Shown one piece after another: positions 16,728 to 25,421 of a DNA stretch of 64,000 nt. Both the position numbers and the translations under genes were made by a program. The stretch comes from Hymenobacter crusticola (GTDB lineage: Bacteria; Bacteroidota; Bacteroidia; Cytophagales; Hymenobacteraceae), in the NCBI RefSeq assembly GCF_002154225.1, contig NZ_MTSE01000020.1, positions 30,662-94,661 on the forward strand, given 5' to 3'. The notes beneath the pieces were generated by a model. The model saw only the letters and a list, made by a program, of their open reading frames with translations. It had not been told where the DNA came from and ran no database searches. How positions within the stretch are numbered: the stretch's first letter is position 1; each line of letters begins with the position of its first letter.

Positions 16728-17933
16728 ATGTCTGCTGAAGACCTGATTATTATTCGCGGTAGCGGCAGCTTATCCGCCTTGGGCCTAGGTTCGGGGGGCT
16801 ACACTGCCCCTGCTCCAACCTTTACTACCCGATACCTCGGTACCCACTCGCTGCCGGTAGCTGCCTTGCCCGCCGCTGCCGAGGCAGCCGTAGCTGCGTT
16901 GCGTCAGCAGCACCCCTCCTATCGCCAGCTCGACCGCACAGTGTTGCTGGCCCTGCTTGCAGCCCAGCAAGCCACCAAGCAAGCAGGGTGGTCAGTGCCA
17001 GCCGAACAGGCCTCGTTAGCTGTCAGCATTGGCTCGTCGCGCGGCGCAACGGGCCGGTTGGAGCAATTTCACCAGGAGTTTTTGGCGGAAGGCACCGTGC
17101 CGGTTGCTGCCTCGCCCCTCACAACCCTGGGCAACGTGGCGAGTTGGGTCGCGTTTGATGCCGGAGCTCACGGCGGCGCGGCCCTGAGCCATTCTAGCAC
17201 ATGCAGCAGCGCATTTCAGGCCCTTGGCAACGCTCTAGCCTGGCTTCGGGCCGGCATGGCCGACCGGTTTTTGGCCGGGGGCGCCGAAGCACCACTCACC
17301 GATTTTACGCTGGCTCAAATGCAGGCCATCGGCATTTATTCGCCTTTCGCGGAAGCTGATTGGCCCTGCCGCCCCGGCGCGGGCGGGCCTTCTACGTTCA
17401 CACTCGGCGAAGGAGCAGCAGTGTTTGCCCTCGAAAAAGCTAGTCCGCAAGCGGTGCAACACCAAAAGCTATCCCGCCCCGACAAGCCCATTTTCCAGCT
17501 CGAAAGTGTTGGGTTTGGCTTCGAAGCCATTGGCAGCAAAACGGGCCTTTCGCGCGACGGCCAGCACTTCCAAACCGCGATGCGCCAAGCTCTGGCCCAA
17601 GCCAGGCGCACACCCGCCGACGTAGAAGCTGTTGTGCTGCACAGCCCCGGCACGCCCGCCGGCGACGCAGCCGAACGCGCTGCCATTCAGGCAGTTTTTG
17701 GTGAAAACGTGCCGCCGTTCACTTCCAACAAGTGGCTGCTGGGCCACACCCTAGGTGCCTCAGCGGCGCTGAGTCTGGAGTATGCGCTGCACCTGCTCAC
17801 AACCCAAACCTGGCCTACTCCCCCCTTCGCCACCGACCTAGCTCCCGCGCCTATGCGCCCGCTCCGCCGATTGTTGATTAACGCCGCCGGCTTTGGGGGC
17901 AACGCGGCTAGTGCCTTGGTGTCTTTGGTGTAA
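16728..17933 (+). CDS. Beta-ketoacyl synthase of the biotin cluster
   Basis: 401 residues from the ATG at 16728 (MSAEDLIIIRG); an in-frame extension to 16653 has no family similarity. It is a FabF/FabB-type thiolase-fold synthase: Cys159 in SSTCSSAFQ, His305 in VVLHSPGTPAGD, Lys335 and His340 in NKWLLGHTLGAS. This is the Cys-His-His triad of enzymes that condense acyl-ACP with malonyl-ACP. It is shorter and more divergent than housekeeping FabF, with HSPGTP in place of HGTST. It lies 170 bases after bioA on the same strand, and neither bioC nor bioH is seen nearby, so a role in making the pimeloyl chain is inferred. The C-H-H triad distinguishes it from the FabH-like (C-H-N) BioZ enzymes. Confidence 0.85.
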   Translation: MSAEDLIIIRGSGSLSALGLGSGGYTAPAPTFTTRYLGTHSLPVAALPAAAEAAVAALRQQHPSYRQLDRTVLLALLAAQQATKQAGWSVPAEQASLAVSIGSSRGATGRLEQFHQEFLAEGTVPVAASPLTTLGNVASWVAFDAGAHGGAALSHSSTCSSAFQALGNALAWLRAGMADRFLAGGAEAPLTDFTLAQMQAIGIYSPFAEADWPCRPGAGGPSTFTLGEGAAVFALEKASPQAVQHQKLSRPDKPIFQLESVGFGFEAIGSKTGLSRDGQHFQTAMRQALAQARRTPADVEAVVLHSPGTPAGDAAERAAIQAVFGENVPPFTSNKWLLGHTLGASAALSLEYALHLLTTQTWPTPPFATDLAPAPMRPLRRLLINAAGFGGNAASALVSLV

Positions 17934-18025
17934 CTGTCACTTTACACGTTAATTTAGGCCAGCCTGTTCTGCAGGAACTCATACCTGCATCATCCGTCAA
18001 GCCTTATTCTTTCAACACCGACTCT

Positions 18026-19390
18026 ATGAAGTTTTCTTACCTTTTTTTGGCCACTGCTGCCAGCCTTGCGCCTGCCTTACTGCGTGCTCAAAGTGCCCCG
18101 CCCACCACACCCGATGCCTCTATCAAGCAAATGGTGGAAGCCATTTCGGCCAAAAATTTGGAAGATGATATCCGCAAGATGGTGTCCTTCGGCACCCGTC
18201 ATACGCTGAGCGACACCAAAGACAAGAAGCGCGGCATTGGAGCGGCGCGCAATTGGGTCGAGCAGGAGTTTAAGAAGTACGCCAAAGCCAGCGGCAACCG
18301 CCTGAAAGTCGAGCAAGACACCTTCACGCTCAACCCCGACGGCCGACGCGTGGACAAGAAAACGCTAATGGCCAACGTGATGGCCACGCTGCCCGGTACC
18401 GACCCCAACGACAACCGCGTATTCATCGTGAGCGGACACCTCGACTCGCGCGTGACCGACGTGATGAACCGCACCAGCGACGCGCCCGGCGCCAACGACG
18501 ATGCCTCTGGCGTGGCGCTGGTGATGGAAATGGCCCGCGTGATGTCACAAAAGCAGTATCCGTGTACGCTCATCTTCGTGGCCGTACAGGGCGAAGAGCA
18601 GGGCCTGCTCGGCTCGGGCTACCTCGCTAAGAAGGCTAAAAAGCTAGGTTGGAACGTTGTGGGCATGCTCAACAACGACATCGTAGGCAACTCGCACGGC
18701 TACGACCCCGAGATTTCGGACAACAAGCACATTCGGGTATTCAGCGAAGGCGTGCCGGCCACCGAAACGCCCGAGCAAGCTCAGCTACGCCGCACACTCA
18801 GCAGCGAAAACGACGCTTCTAGTCGGCAGCTTGCCCGCTATGCCAAAACGGCCTGTGAGCAGTACGTGCCCGACTTCGGCGTGATGGTCGAGTATCGTCC
18901 CGACCGTTTCCTGCGCGGCGGCGACCACACGCCCTTCAACCAGCAAGGCTTCACGGCCGTGCGCTTCACCGAGCCCAACGAAAACTTCAACCACCAACAC
19001 CAGGATCTGCGCACCGAAAATAACATCGTGTACGGCGACAACCCGGAGTTCGTGGACTATCAATACCTGCGCAAGAATACCGGCGTGAACCTAGCCACGA
19101 TGGCAAGCCTAGCCCTCGCCCCCGACGCGCCGCAGAACGTGGGTGTGCTCACCGCCAAGCTCACCAACCGCACCGAGCTAAAATGGGATGCCCCCAAAAC
19201 CGGTCGGAAACCCGCTGGCTACTACGTGCTGATGCGCGAAACCAGCAGCCCTGTGTGGCAGCAGAAGTTCTTCTTCCCCGGCACCACCGCCGACCTCCCC
19301 CACAGCAAAGACAACTACATCTTCGGGGTGGCCTCGGTAGATGAAGCGGGGCACGAAAGCCTGCCGGTCATTCCTAAGCCTGTTAGATAG
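18026..19390 (+). CDS. Secreted M28 family zinc metallopeptidase
   Basis: 454 residues with a signal peptide (MKFSYLFLATAASLAPALL, cleavage near RAQS). The M28 zinc ligands are visible in order: His in VSGHLDSR, Asp in GANDDASG, the catalytic and ligand pair in VQGEEQGLLGS, Asp in LNNDIVGNS, and His in NFNHQHQD. Residues after about 360 (NVGVLTAKLTNRTELKWDAP) look like a fibronectin III-type domain. It is likely an aminopeptidase acting in the periplasm or outside the cell. It follows the ketoacyl synthase by 92 bases on the same strand, but there is no functional reason to place it in the biotin unit. A hairpin terminator follows. Confidence 0.91.
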   Translation: MKFSYLFLATAASLAPALLRAQSAPPTTPDASIKQMVEAISAKNLEDDIRKMVSFGTRHTLSDTKDKKRGIGAARNWVEQEFKKYAKASGNRLKVEQDTFTLNPDGRRVDKKTLMANVMATLPGTDPNDNRVFIVSGHLDSRVTDVMNRTSDAPGANDDASGVALVMEMARVMSQKQYPCTLIFVAVQGEEQGLLGSGYLAKKAKKLGWNVVGMLNNDIVGNSHGYDPEISDNKHIRVFSEGVPATETPEQAQLRRTLSSENDASSRQLARYAKTACEQYVPDFGVMVEYRPDRFLRGGDHTPFNQQGFTAVRFTEPNENFNHQHQDLRTENNIVYGDNPEFVDYQYLRKNTGVNLATMASLALAPDAPQNVGVLTAKLTNRTELKWDAPKTGRKPAGYYVLMRETSSPVWQQKFFFPGTTADLPHSKDNYIFGVASVDEAGHESLPVIPKPVR

Positions 19391-19397
19391 GGAAATT

Positions 19398-19446
19398 GCA
19401 GGTATGTATGAAGCGATCTGCATTAGGTCGCTTCATACACACCTGC
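19398..19446 (+). terminator. Hairpin terminator after the M28 peptidase
   Basis: Arms 19398-19416 and 19428-19446 pair over 19 bp with one mismatch around an 11-base loop, beginning eight bases after the stop. There is no strong T-run. Confidence 0.6.
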
Positions 19447-19477
19447 GTGAGTCAGTTAAGTATCTTGGACGAGTTCA

Positions 19478-20029
19478 ATGAGAAGAGTAACTACTATACA
19501 AGTTCAAGAGAGTATAGACAACCAAAGGCTCATCTTAGATGAGAGCTGGCAAGAGGAGTTTGATCGTCTTTTTATCTACTTCATTTTTGGCGCTATAGTT
19601 TTATACACTTTGTATGAAATAAGTACTCTTAGCTTTAAAAGCGCTAATGAAAAGTTTATTTTAATAACTATATTCCCTGCAATTATTACATTTGGCACAT
19701 ACGTAATTTATAGAAAATTCACAGAAAAGAAGCTTAGCAAGATTGAGAATGCATTTGATAAAACAAAAAACAGAGAGATATTACTCGATTTTGCTGCTAA
19801 TAGCGGCTACAAAATTTATCATAAATCAAAATACTGTTGCGTTTTAAACAAATCCTCTTTGGGATATAACACAACTTATGTAAAATCAGCAGTTGTTATT
19901 ATTACAAACAATGCCATCTTGTTTACAGTAATACAAGACAAGCCTAAGTTGAATATGCCAACACTTATAACCCATTTACTATTTGAATACGGTTTAAAAA
20001 AGCTATTCAACCAACAACTTACTCTCTAA
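19478..20029 (+). CDS. Hypothetical membrane protein, AT-rich
   Basis: 183 residues, not recognised. Two hydrophobic segments (about residues 30-48, LFIYFIFGAIVLYTLYEI, and 60-77, FILITIFPAIITFGTYVIY) predict two membrane helices. They are followed by a cytosolic-looking lysine-rich tail ending LLFEYGLKKLFNQQLTL. Codon use and base composition are clearly more AT-rich than the flanking genes, which suggests recent acquisition or weak expression. The stop overlaps the 3' end of the convergent T9SS protein gene by 27 bases. The coding call rests on length and on plausible membrane topology. Confidence 0.6.
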   Translation: MRRVTTIQVQESIDNQRLILDESWQEEFDRLFIYFIFGAIVLYTLYEISTLSFKSANEKFILITIFPAIITFGTYVIYRKFTEKKLSKIENAFDKTKNREILLDFAANSGYKIYHKSKYCCVLNKSSLGYNTTYVKSAVVIITNNAILFTVIQDKPKLNMPTLITHLLFEYGLKKLFNQQLTL

Positions 20030-21877
20030 CGTAGTGGCAGGCCCAACAACTTTCACCACATAAACTCCCGCCGGCAGCTCTTTAACGGACAGGCTAGCTT
20101 CTAATTTATCAGCTACTTGGTAAGTAGCATTGCGTTGCAACTGGCCCGTAGCAGCCGTATAGAGCTGAACTGATACACTGCCTTTTCCTAGGCCAGTCGC
20201 TTGGATGGTTACGTTTGTAGAAGCTGGATTTGGGAAAACAGATACGCTGTTCCCAGCGCCCTCCCCCAATTTTAGTGCGGCTTTCTCCTTTGGCAAAGTG
20301 ATTTGAGCATATGTGTAGGTTGTCGTGCGGTAGGGCTGCAGCACACCATTTTTATTGATGCTCTTCGTGGGAAAACCTAGGTTGTTGTAGGTATATATAT
20401 TTGTTCTAAACGGTTTATCATTCTGTTTCTTCTCTACTAAATTAAGTAAGCCTTCTTCTTCTATCCCGTGGTGATACCACCGTTGAATAAAAAGATCTTT
20501 CAACGGGTTTATTTTTCTGTCATACGAATAGGCATATACAGTCGGCACTTTCAGGTCGGCATAATTGTATCGATATACAATTGATTTTTCTATCAAGCCA
20601 CTGGGCAACAGAGTAAAATCAGTAAGGCTGTATGAACGTAGGGTTTCTTTATCTGGTCTCTCTGTTTTCTCGAGCACAACTGAGTAGACCTTTTTCCCAT
20701 TCTTTAAACTTTCTTTTTCATTAATCACCGTTCGCTCGCACAATAGCCACTGCTGTTGCGTGAGGATATAGAATTCTATTTTTATTAATTGCGCGTTTTG
20801 ATTGTAGAAATATAGATACTTAGTTCTCTTATCAATCTTTGATTGTAGCTGACCATTTTTTCCATACACGTACTGCATTTTAGACACCGACATCAATTTG
20901 CCGCTGTTCAAATAATTCAGCTGATGCGTGCGTGGCCGACCTAGGCTGTCGTAGGTGAAATAATGCAGATACACTACCGGAGCTTTCCCACTAGATTGGT
21001 GCATCGAATCGCGGAAGCTAGCTAGTCGATAAACGCTAGCCCCCGAATACTTCGGAAGCTCAGGCTGTGTCTTGCTCGGAGCGGCGCTGGCACTCAGAAG
21101 CGCGGCCCCATTTTGCCCTGTAGAGATGGCAAAGGTGATGGGCACCGTCATCCAGGTGTGCACCGCTTCGCCATCCTGCTGGCCGGGGGTGAACTTGCCC
21201 AGGTGCTTGACGGCTTGCACAGAGGCATTATTCAGGAGCGGCGACGGCGAATGAACGACGAAAACGTCGGTAACGACCCCATCAGCGTCAATTAAAAAGG
21301 AAACGAACACCTTGCCGCTTACTTGTTGGCGTAGCGCCTCGCGCGGGTAGCGCGTGTTACGGCTAATATCTTGTTGCATCTTTTCGTTACCGCCTGGGTA
21401 CGTGGGCTGCAAGTCGTTTTCCTTGTAGGCCACGACCTTGCCATCGGGTGCAAAGCATTCCCCAGTTTTGCGTGTCCCCGTTTCGTATCGCTCTCGGCGC
21501 TTGAGCGTGCCATCCGGGTAGTAGCTGCGCAACTCCCCCTGCAAGCGGCCGGCTAGGTACGTTTCCTGCCGCTTCACCTGCCCATTCTCATACCATTGTG
21601 AGTAGACGCCCTCTAGCACGCTGCGGCGCAGATTAGCATACTGCTTGCTGCTTTTCAGCTTACCCGAGGAATAATAAGCTCGCACGGTGGCCGCCACGCT
21701 ATCCTGGTAGATGGTTTCTACCCGATGGTCGGCGCCGAGGGCGGATGGAAGCCTAGCTCCGTACCGATCGTAATACTCTATTTTCCGCTCTGGAGTGGTG
21801 GCAGGAACGCTCTGTGCACTTACGCCAACAACTATCAATAAGAAATAAACAAGCAAAGCGCTTCGGACGGTTGTCAT
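20003..21877 (-). CDS. MORN-repeat/TonB C-terminal-domain protein with T9SS sorting signal
   Basis: 624 residues. A signal peptide (MTTVRSALLVYFLLIVVGVSAQ) is followed by MORN-like YwqK repeats (VRAYYSSGKLKSSKQY, SQWYENGQVKRQETY, RSYYPDGTLKRRERY; about residues 65-150). A TonB C-terminal domain follows (about 160-255: RYPREALRQQVSGKVFVSFLIDADG and a later TPGQQDGEAVHTWMTVPITF stretch). The middle 280-530 is a Tyr-rich beta region resembling RHS/YD-like strands. The last 80 residues (SVFPNPASTNVTIQ ... LPAGVYVVKVV) are a type A type IX secretion sorting domain. It is therefore predicted to be surface-exposed or secreted. The TonB domain would not contact the inner-membrane Ton complex in that place, so it is probably used as a structural module. 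Monocistronic. Confidence 0.82.
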   Translation of the reverse strand: MTTVRSALLVYFLLIVVGVSAQSVPATTPERKIEYYDRYGARLPSALGADHRVETIYQDSVAATVRAYYSSGKLKSSKQYANLRRSVLEGVYSQWYENGQVKRQETYLAGRLQGELRSYYPDGTLKRRERYETGTRKTGECFAPDGKVVAYKENDLQPTYPGGNEKMQQDISRNTRYPREALRQQVSGKVFVSFLIDADGVVTDVFVVHSPSPLLNNASVQAVKHLGKFTPGQQDGEAVHTWMTVPITFAISTGQNGAALLSASAAPSKTQPELPKYSGASVYRLASFRDSMHQSSGKAPVVYLHYFTYDSLGRPRTHQLNYLNSGKLMSVSKMQYVYGKNGQLQSKIDKRTKYLYFYNQNAQLIKIEFYILTQQQWLLCERTVINEKESLKNGKKVYSVVLEKTERPDKETLRSYSLTDFTLLPSGLIEKSIVYRYNYADLKVPTVYAYSYDRKINPLKDLFIQRWYHHGIEEEGLLNLVEKKQNDKPFRTNIYTYNNLGFPTKSINKNGVLQPYRTTTYTYAQITLPKEKAALKLGEGAGNSVSVFPNPASTNVTIQATGLGKGSVSVQLYTAATGQLQRNATYQVADKLEASLSVKELPAGVYVVKVVGPATTLESKLLVE

Positions 21878-22112
21878 AGATATACGCTGAAGAAGGATAG
21901 GCTAGAATAGGCAGAAACAGTGGCGTGAAATATAGGAAAATGCCTTCGTAATTAAGTAATTACCTTACGTTGCGGAACAGCGCTAGAAGCTAGTTACTCA
22001 CCCTTTTGCAAGGGGGATACTACGCTGCTTTGCCTGAGCCAGACGACCCACCTGTAACCTTAACTACGACTGCTATACGAGGTACAGGTATAACCCTTCC
22101 ACAAGCGCCCCC

Positions 22113-22799
22113 ATGAAACAGCTGCCGACTCGATTGTATTTGATCCTAAGCGCCTTGCTGTTTGTGGCCTGTGAAAAGCAAGGTCAATGGATGACTACCG
22201 TAGAAGGCACCGTGCTCAACAAATACACTGGCCAGCCGGTGGCAGCGGTGCCCGTGGTGGTGCGTCGTCATCGAGCTTTTTTATTCAGTGGTGAATCTAT
22301 CGACTCTCTGACGGCGGCTGAAACCGACGCGGCCGGGCACTATAGCCTTTCTTTTGAAGCGGCGAAAGCCGGATCGTACAGAGTCATTATTGTGCAGCAG
22401 AACTTGTATGATGTAGAAAACGGCTTCGATGGGTATGCGGAAGCGGAACGCGGCACCGCCAACCACTTGGATTTTGCTGTTACTCCCTACAAAACAGTGA
22501 CCTTGGACGTTGACACCAACAAAGGTGGCAAAACCGACATTACGTTCGGCTACGTTACCTGGGACCCAGGCAATTGGGTCGGCGGAACTATATTCTATGA
22601 TACGCTAAAAGCTCACCAGGGCTTCCATTTTTTGCAGACCATCCAAGTGGTACCTAATCGTGCGTACCGGTTCAATAAAACGACAGCCAACCGCTACAAA
22701 GTCCCCAATACCTATTACTATGATTTTAGGGACTATACTTCCACTTTCGTGGAGCGCGCCGTCGGCTATAATGATACAACAGTAATCAAGTTCCGATAA
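22113..22799 (+). CDS. Lipoprotein with carboxypeptidase-regulatory-like domain
   Basis: 228 residues. The signal ends in the lipobox LFVAC (Cys20). Residues about 28-115 (VEGTVLNKYTGQPVAAVPVVVRR, AAETDAAGHYSLSFE) form an Ig-like carboxypeptidase-regulatory fold, as in many Bacteroidota surface proteins. The rest is beta-rich and unrecognised. No catalytic motif is visible. The TTG-started phosphodiesterase follows after 106 bases on the same strand and may be co-transcribed. The 235 bases upstream hold no gene. Confidence 0.75.
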   Translation: MKQLPTRLYLILSALLFVACEKQGQWMTTVEGTVLNKYTGQPVAAVPVVVRRHRAFLFSGESIDSLTAAETDAAGHYSLSFEAAKAGSYRVIIVQQNLYDVENGFDGYAEAERGTANHLDFAVTPYKTVTLDVDTNKGGKTDITFGYVTWDPGNWVGGTIFYDTLKAHQGFHFLQTIQVVPNRAYRFNKTTANRYKVPNTYYYDFRDYTSTFVERAVGYNDTTVIKFR

Positions 22800-22905
22800 T
22801 AGCTTGCTGCGCATAAGCGCACCGCTAACGGAGCTGTTTAGGAAGCGTTAAACACCGAACCATCATGCGGCAATCAACTCTTTTGAGGCCTAAACCAGTT
22901 TTCCC

Positions 22906-23874
22906 TTGCATCTAGCTTTTTATCTATTCTCCCGAATTTTCTGCGTGCTTCTATTGCCTCTTAGTGCACTCGCGCAACGGGCACCGCAGCCAGCCTTCCA
23001 AGTTGTGCCCCTGGGTGTGAATGGCGGTATTACGGAGGATAATCTGTCGGCTTACCTGCTAGCTCCAATTGGCTCTACTGGTTACGTCAGCCTCGATGCA
23101 GGCACGTTGCACGCGGGCGTTGAGCGTGCTATTACGGCGAAAACCTTTGAGGTGTCGGCGGAGGTCGTGCAACGGCGCTACATCAAGGCGTATCTGATCT
23201 CTCATCCTCATCTCGACCACCTATCTGGCTTGCTGCTCAATGCCCCCGACGACACGGCCAAGACCATCTACGGGCAAGCAGCCTGCTTGGAAACAATCCA
23301 GAACCATTACCTGAACTGGGCGAGCTGGCCGAATTTTGGGGACACGGGTGCCGCGCCTACGCTGAAGAAGTACCACTACCAACGGCTAACACCTAGCACC
23401 GAAACTCCGGTGGCTGGTACCGGCATGAGCGTGCGAGCCTTTCCGCTCAGCCACGGCAAACCCTACGAAAGCGCAGCCTTTCTCGTGCGTAGCCAGGAAG
23501 CGTACGTGCTCTACCTAGGCGATACTGGCGCCGATGTCATAGAGAAGTCGGACAGGTTGCACTATGTGTGGCAAGCCATAGCCCCACTGGTAAAAGCACA
23601 CCAGCTCCAAGGCATTTTCATCGAAGCCTCCTACCCCAACGAACAACCTGAGTCGCAGCTTTTCGGCCACCTCACACCCCGGCTGTTATTACGGGAGCTA
23701 ACGAACCTAGGTCAGCTGAGCGGCGTGGAGGCCCTACGCAATCTGCCTGTTATTATCACCCATATGAAGCCCACTGACGACAGCAAAACGCGCATACAGC
23801 AGCAGCTTCAGCAGGCAAACAACCTAGGGGTGAAGCTTATCTTCCCTGAGCAGGGGCAACGCTTGCTGCTCTAA
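22906..23874 (+). CDS. Secreted class II 3',5'-cyclic-nucleotide phosphodiesterase
   Basis: 322 residues starting at a TTG codon. An in-frame stop lies five codons upstream and the next in-frame ATG is far inside, while the TTG gives a proper signal peptide (MHLAFYLFSRIFCVLLLPLSALAQ). The metallo-beta-lactamase-like motif SHPHLDHLSG, then FPLSHGKPYESAAF, LYLGDTGADVI, GIFIEASYPNEQ and FGHLTPRLL, and a last VIITHMKP, match class II phosphodiesterases (yeast PDE1, Vibrio CpdP), which hydrolyse cAMP or cGMP. With a signal peptide it should act in the periplasm or outside the cell, removing external cyclic nucleotides. No partner cyclase is nearby. Confidence 0.87.
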   Translation: MHLAFYLFSRIFCVLLLPLSALAQRAPQPAFQVVPLGVNGGITEDNLSAYLLAPIGSTGYVSLDAGTLHAGVERAITAKTFEVSAEVVQRRYIKAYLISHPHLDHLSGLLLNAPDDTAKTIYGQAACLETIQNHYLNWASWPNFGDTGAAPTLKKYHYQRLTPSTETPVAGTGMSVRAFPLSHGKPYESAAFLVRSQEAYVLYLGDTGADVIEKSDRLHYVWQAIAPLVKAHQLQGIFIEASYPNEQPESQLFGHLTPRLLLRELTNLGQLSGVEALRNLPVIITHMKPTDDSKTRIQQQLQQANNLGVKLIFPEQGQRLLL

Positions 23875-24228
23875 ACATACGCTATGGTGCCCGCCTAAAT
23901 CAACGGACAATACCCGCACGCCTATAGCGCAAACCAGCTTTCAGCGCCACCTTACTACCTTACTGAAACGGTAAAAAATCTCTTTCCAAAATGGAAAGAA
24001 TGGGGTGCTTCGTGTAAGCGCCCCATTCTTTCCATTTTATTTAAACAGTTAATAGCCATTATTTTAGTGCGCTCAAATGGCTTTCAAGAAAGCTAGCTTC
24101 CAATCATTTGATAGGCGGCACCGGCTTTGTAGCAGAGTACGACACGGACGTTATGGCACAGACAGAGGCTCATTTGAGCGCGCCTACTATCTAACGTCTC
24201 ATCTCTCACGCTTGCAGCCTTCACCTGT
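23875..24228. other. Gene-free stretch with a terminator
   Basis: 354 bases without a convincing gene. It contains the 23-bp hairpin at 23988-24038. It also holds a spaced 10-base inverted repeat (GCGCTCAAAT at 24069-24078, its complement at 24172-24181) of unknown meaning. The promoter of the slipin gene should lie near the right end, but I cannot point to clear boxes. Confidence 0.5.
23988..24038 (+). terminator. Intrinsic terminator after the phosphodiesterase
   Basis: Arms 23988-24010 and 24016-24038 pair over 23 bp with one G-T wobble around a 5-base loop, with an A-rich 5' side and T-rich 3' end. Confidence 0.85.
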
Positions 24229-24987
24229 ATGACACTCCTAACTATTCTCCTTATTATTGTCGTCTTTTTGCTGCTGGGCCTCCGCATTGCCCAGGAATAC
24301 GAACGCGCCATTGTGTTTCGGCTAGGCCGGTTCACCGGCACCCGCGGGCCAGGGCTGTACTGGATCATCCCCATTATTGAGCGCCAGCAAACCATCGACA
24401 TCCGCACCAAAACCGTTGACCTGGAGCAGCAGGAAACCATTACGAAGGATAGCGTAACCATCAAGGTCAACGCGGTGCTGTGGTTCCGGGTGGTGGCACC
24501 AGATGCGGCCATTATTAAGGTGGCCAACTTCAACCAGGCCGTTTACCAATTGGCTGTCACGGCCTTACGCAACATCATCGGGCAGCACCAGCTAGATGAA
24601 GTTTTGCGCGGCCGGCAGCAGATCAACGCCACGCTGCAACAGCTCGTGGATGCCGCCACCGAAAGCTGGGGCGTCAAGATTGAGCTGGTTGAAATCAAAG
24701 ACGTGGAGATCCCCGAATCGATGCAGCGCGCGATGGCGCGGGAAGCCGAAGCCATTCGGGAGAAGCGCGCCCGTCTTATCAAAGCTGAAGCCGAGCTGGA
24801 AGCTAGCATTAAGCTCACCCAGGGCGCGCAGCAGATGGAAAACAGCCCAATGGCCCTGGAGCTGCGCCGCATGCAGATGGTTTCGGAAATCGGTATCGAC
24901 AACAACACCACGACCATTGTGCTCATCCCCTCCGAGTTTAGCCACGCCGCCCAGAGCCTAACGAAGCTAGCAAAGGCCACTGAGTAG
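24229..24987 (+). CDS. Slipin family SPFH/Band 7 membrane protein
   Basis: 252 residues. There is one N-terminal membrane helix (LLTILLIIVVFLLLGLRIA), then the SPFH domain (YERAIVFRLGRFTGTRGPGLYWIIPIIE, DVEIPESMQRAMAREAEAIREKRA) and a C-terminal coiled-coil-rich tail ending before SLTKLAKATE. Order and length match bacterial slipins (stomatin-like, YbbK/PH1511 group). These organise membrane microdomains and are often paired with an NfeD-type partner; no NfeD gene is adjacent here. Followed by a strong bidirectional terminator. Confidence 0.92.
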   Translation: MTLLTILLIIVVFLLLGLRIAQEYERAIVFRLGRFTGTRGPGLYWIIPIIERQQTIDIRTKTVDLEQQETITKDSVTIKVNAVLWFRVVAPDAAIIKVANFNQAVYQLAVTALRNIIGQHQLDEVLRGRQQINATLQQLVDAATESWGVKIELVEIKDVEIPESMQRAMAREAEAIREKRARLIKAEAELEASIKLTQGAQQMENSPMALELRRMQMVSEIGIDNNTTTIVLIPSEFSHAAQSLTKLAKATE

Positions 24988-25026
24988 GCATAGAAGCAAG
25001 CCGCTTGCGGTCTTTCCCCACCAAAA

Positions 25027-25060
25027 AAAACAGGCTGCCTCAATTGGGGCAGCCTGTTTT
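25027..25060. terminator. Bidirectional terminator between slipin gene and small convergent gene
   Basis: Perfect 13-bp stem (25027-25039 with 25048-25060) with A8 before and T5 after, serving both strands. Confidence 0.87.
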
Positions 25061-25082
25061 TGGATGGAAGCCTACTTACAAC

Positions 25083-25421
25083 CTACGCTTGCAGCGAAGT
25101 GGCCGCTGAGCTTAGCGTCTGGCCGAGCTGCTGAAGCTTGGCACTAGCATCGGGGGTGGCGCTGGCGGCCGCTTTGCTCGTGTGCTCGCCCAAGGTTTGT
25201 AAAGACTTACTGATCTGAGCACCATCGCCGCTGCTGATAGCGCTCTTCAGATTTTTAAGCTCCGAAGAAATAGCGCTGAGCGCAGGGCTGCCGGCTCCAT
25301 CAAGGGTAGAAATCCAGCCGTCGATGTTGCTGGCGGCAGCGGGAGCAGCAGCGCTGAGGCCTCCACCAAGTGCTTGTAGAGTAGCGTCGAGTTGGCTGGT
25401 TCCTGAAGTGGACGATTCCAT
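25083..25421 (-). CDS. Small Ala/Ser-rich helical protein of unknown function
   Basis: 112 residues dominated by Ala, Ser, Leu and Gly, with heptad-like spacing (LQALGGGLSAAAPAAAS, ISSELKNLKSAISSGDGAQ, KLQQLGQTLSSAATSLQA). No signal peptide or cysteine is present. It looks like a soluble helical bundle and I recognise no family. Low-complexity composition makes the coding call less secure, but it starts with ATG, uses codons like its neighbours, and ends just before a shared terminator. Confidence 0.6.
   Translation of the reverse strand: MESSTSGTSQLDATLQALGGGLSAAAPAAASNIDGWISTLDGAGSPALSAISSELKNLKSAISSGDGAQISKSLQTLGEHTSKAAASATPDASAKLQQLGQTLSSAATSLQA

Noticed and set aside
16728..17933. Calling the ketoacyl synthase BioZ
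   Set aside because: BioZ is FabH-like with a Cys-His-Asn triad, while this protein has Cys-His-His and FabF-like motifs.
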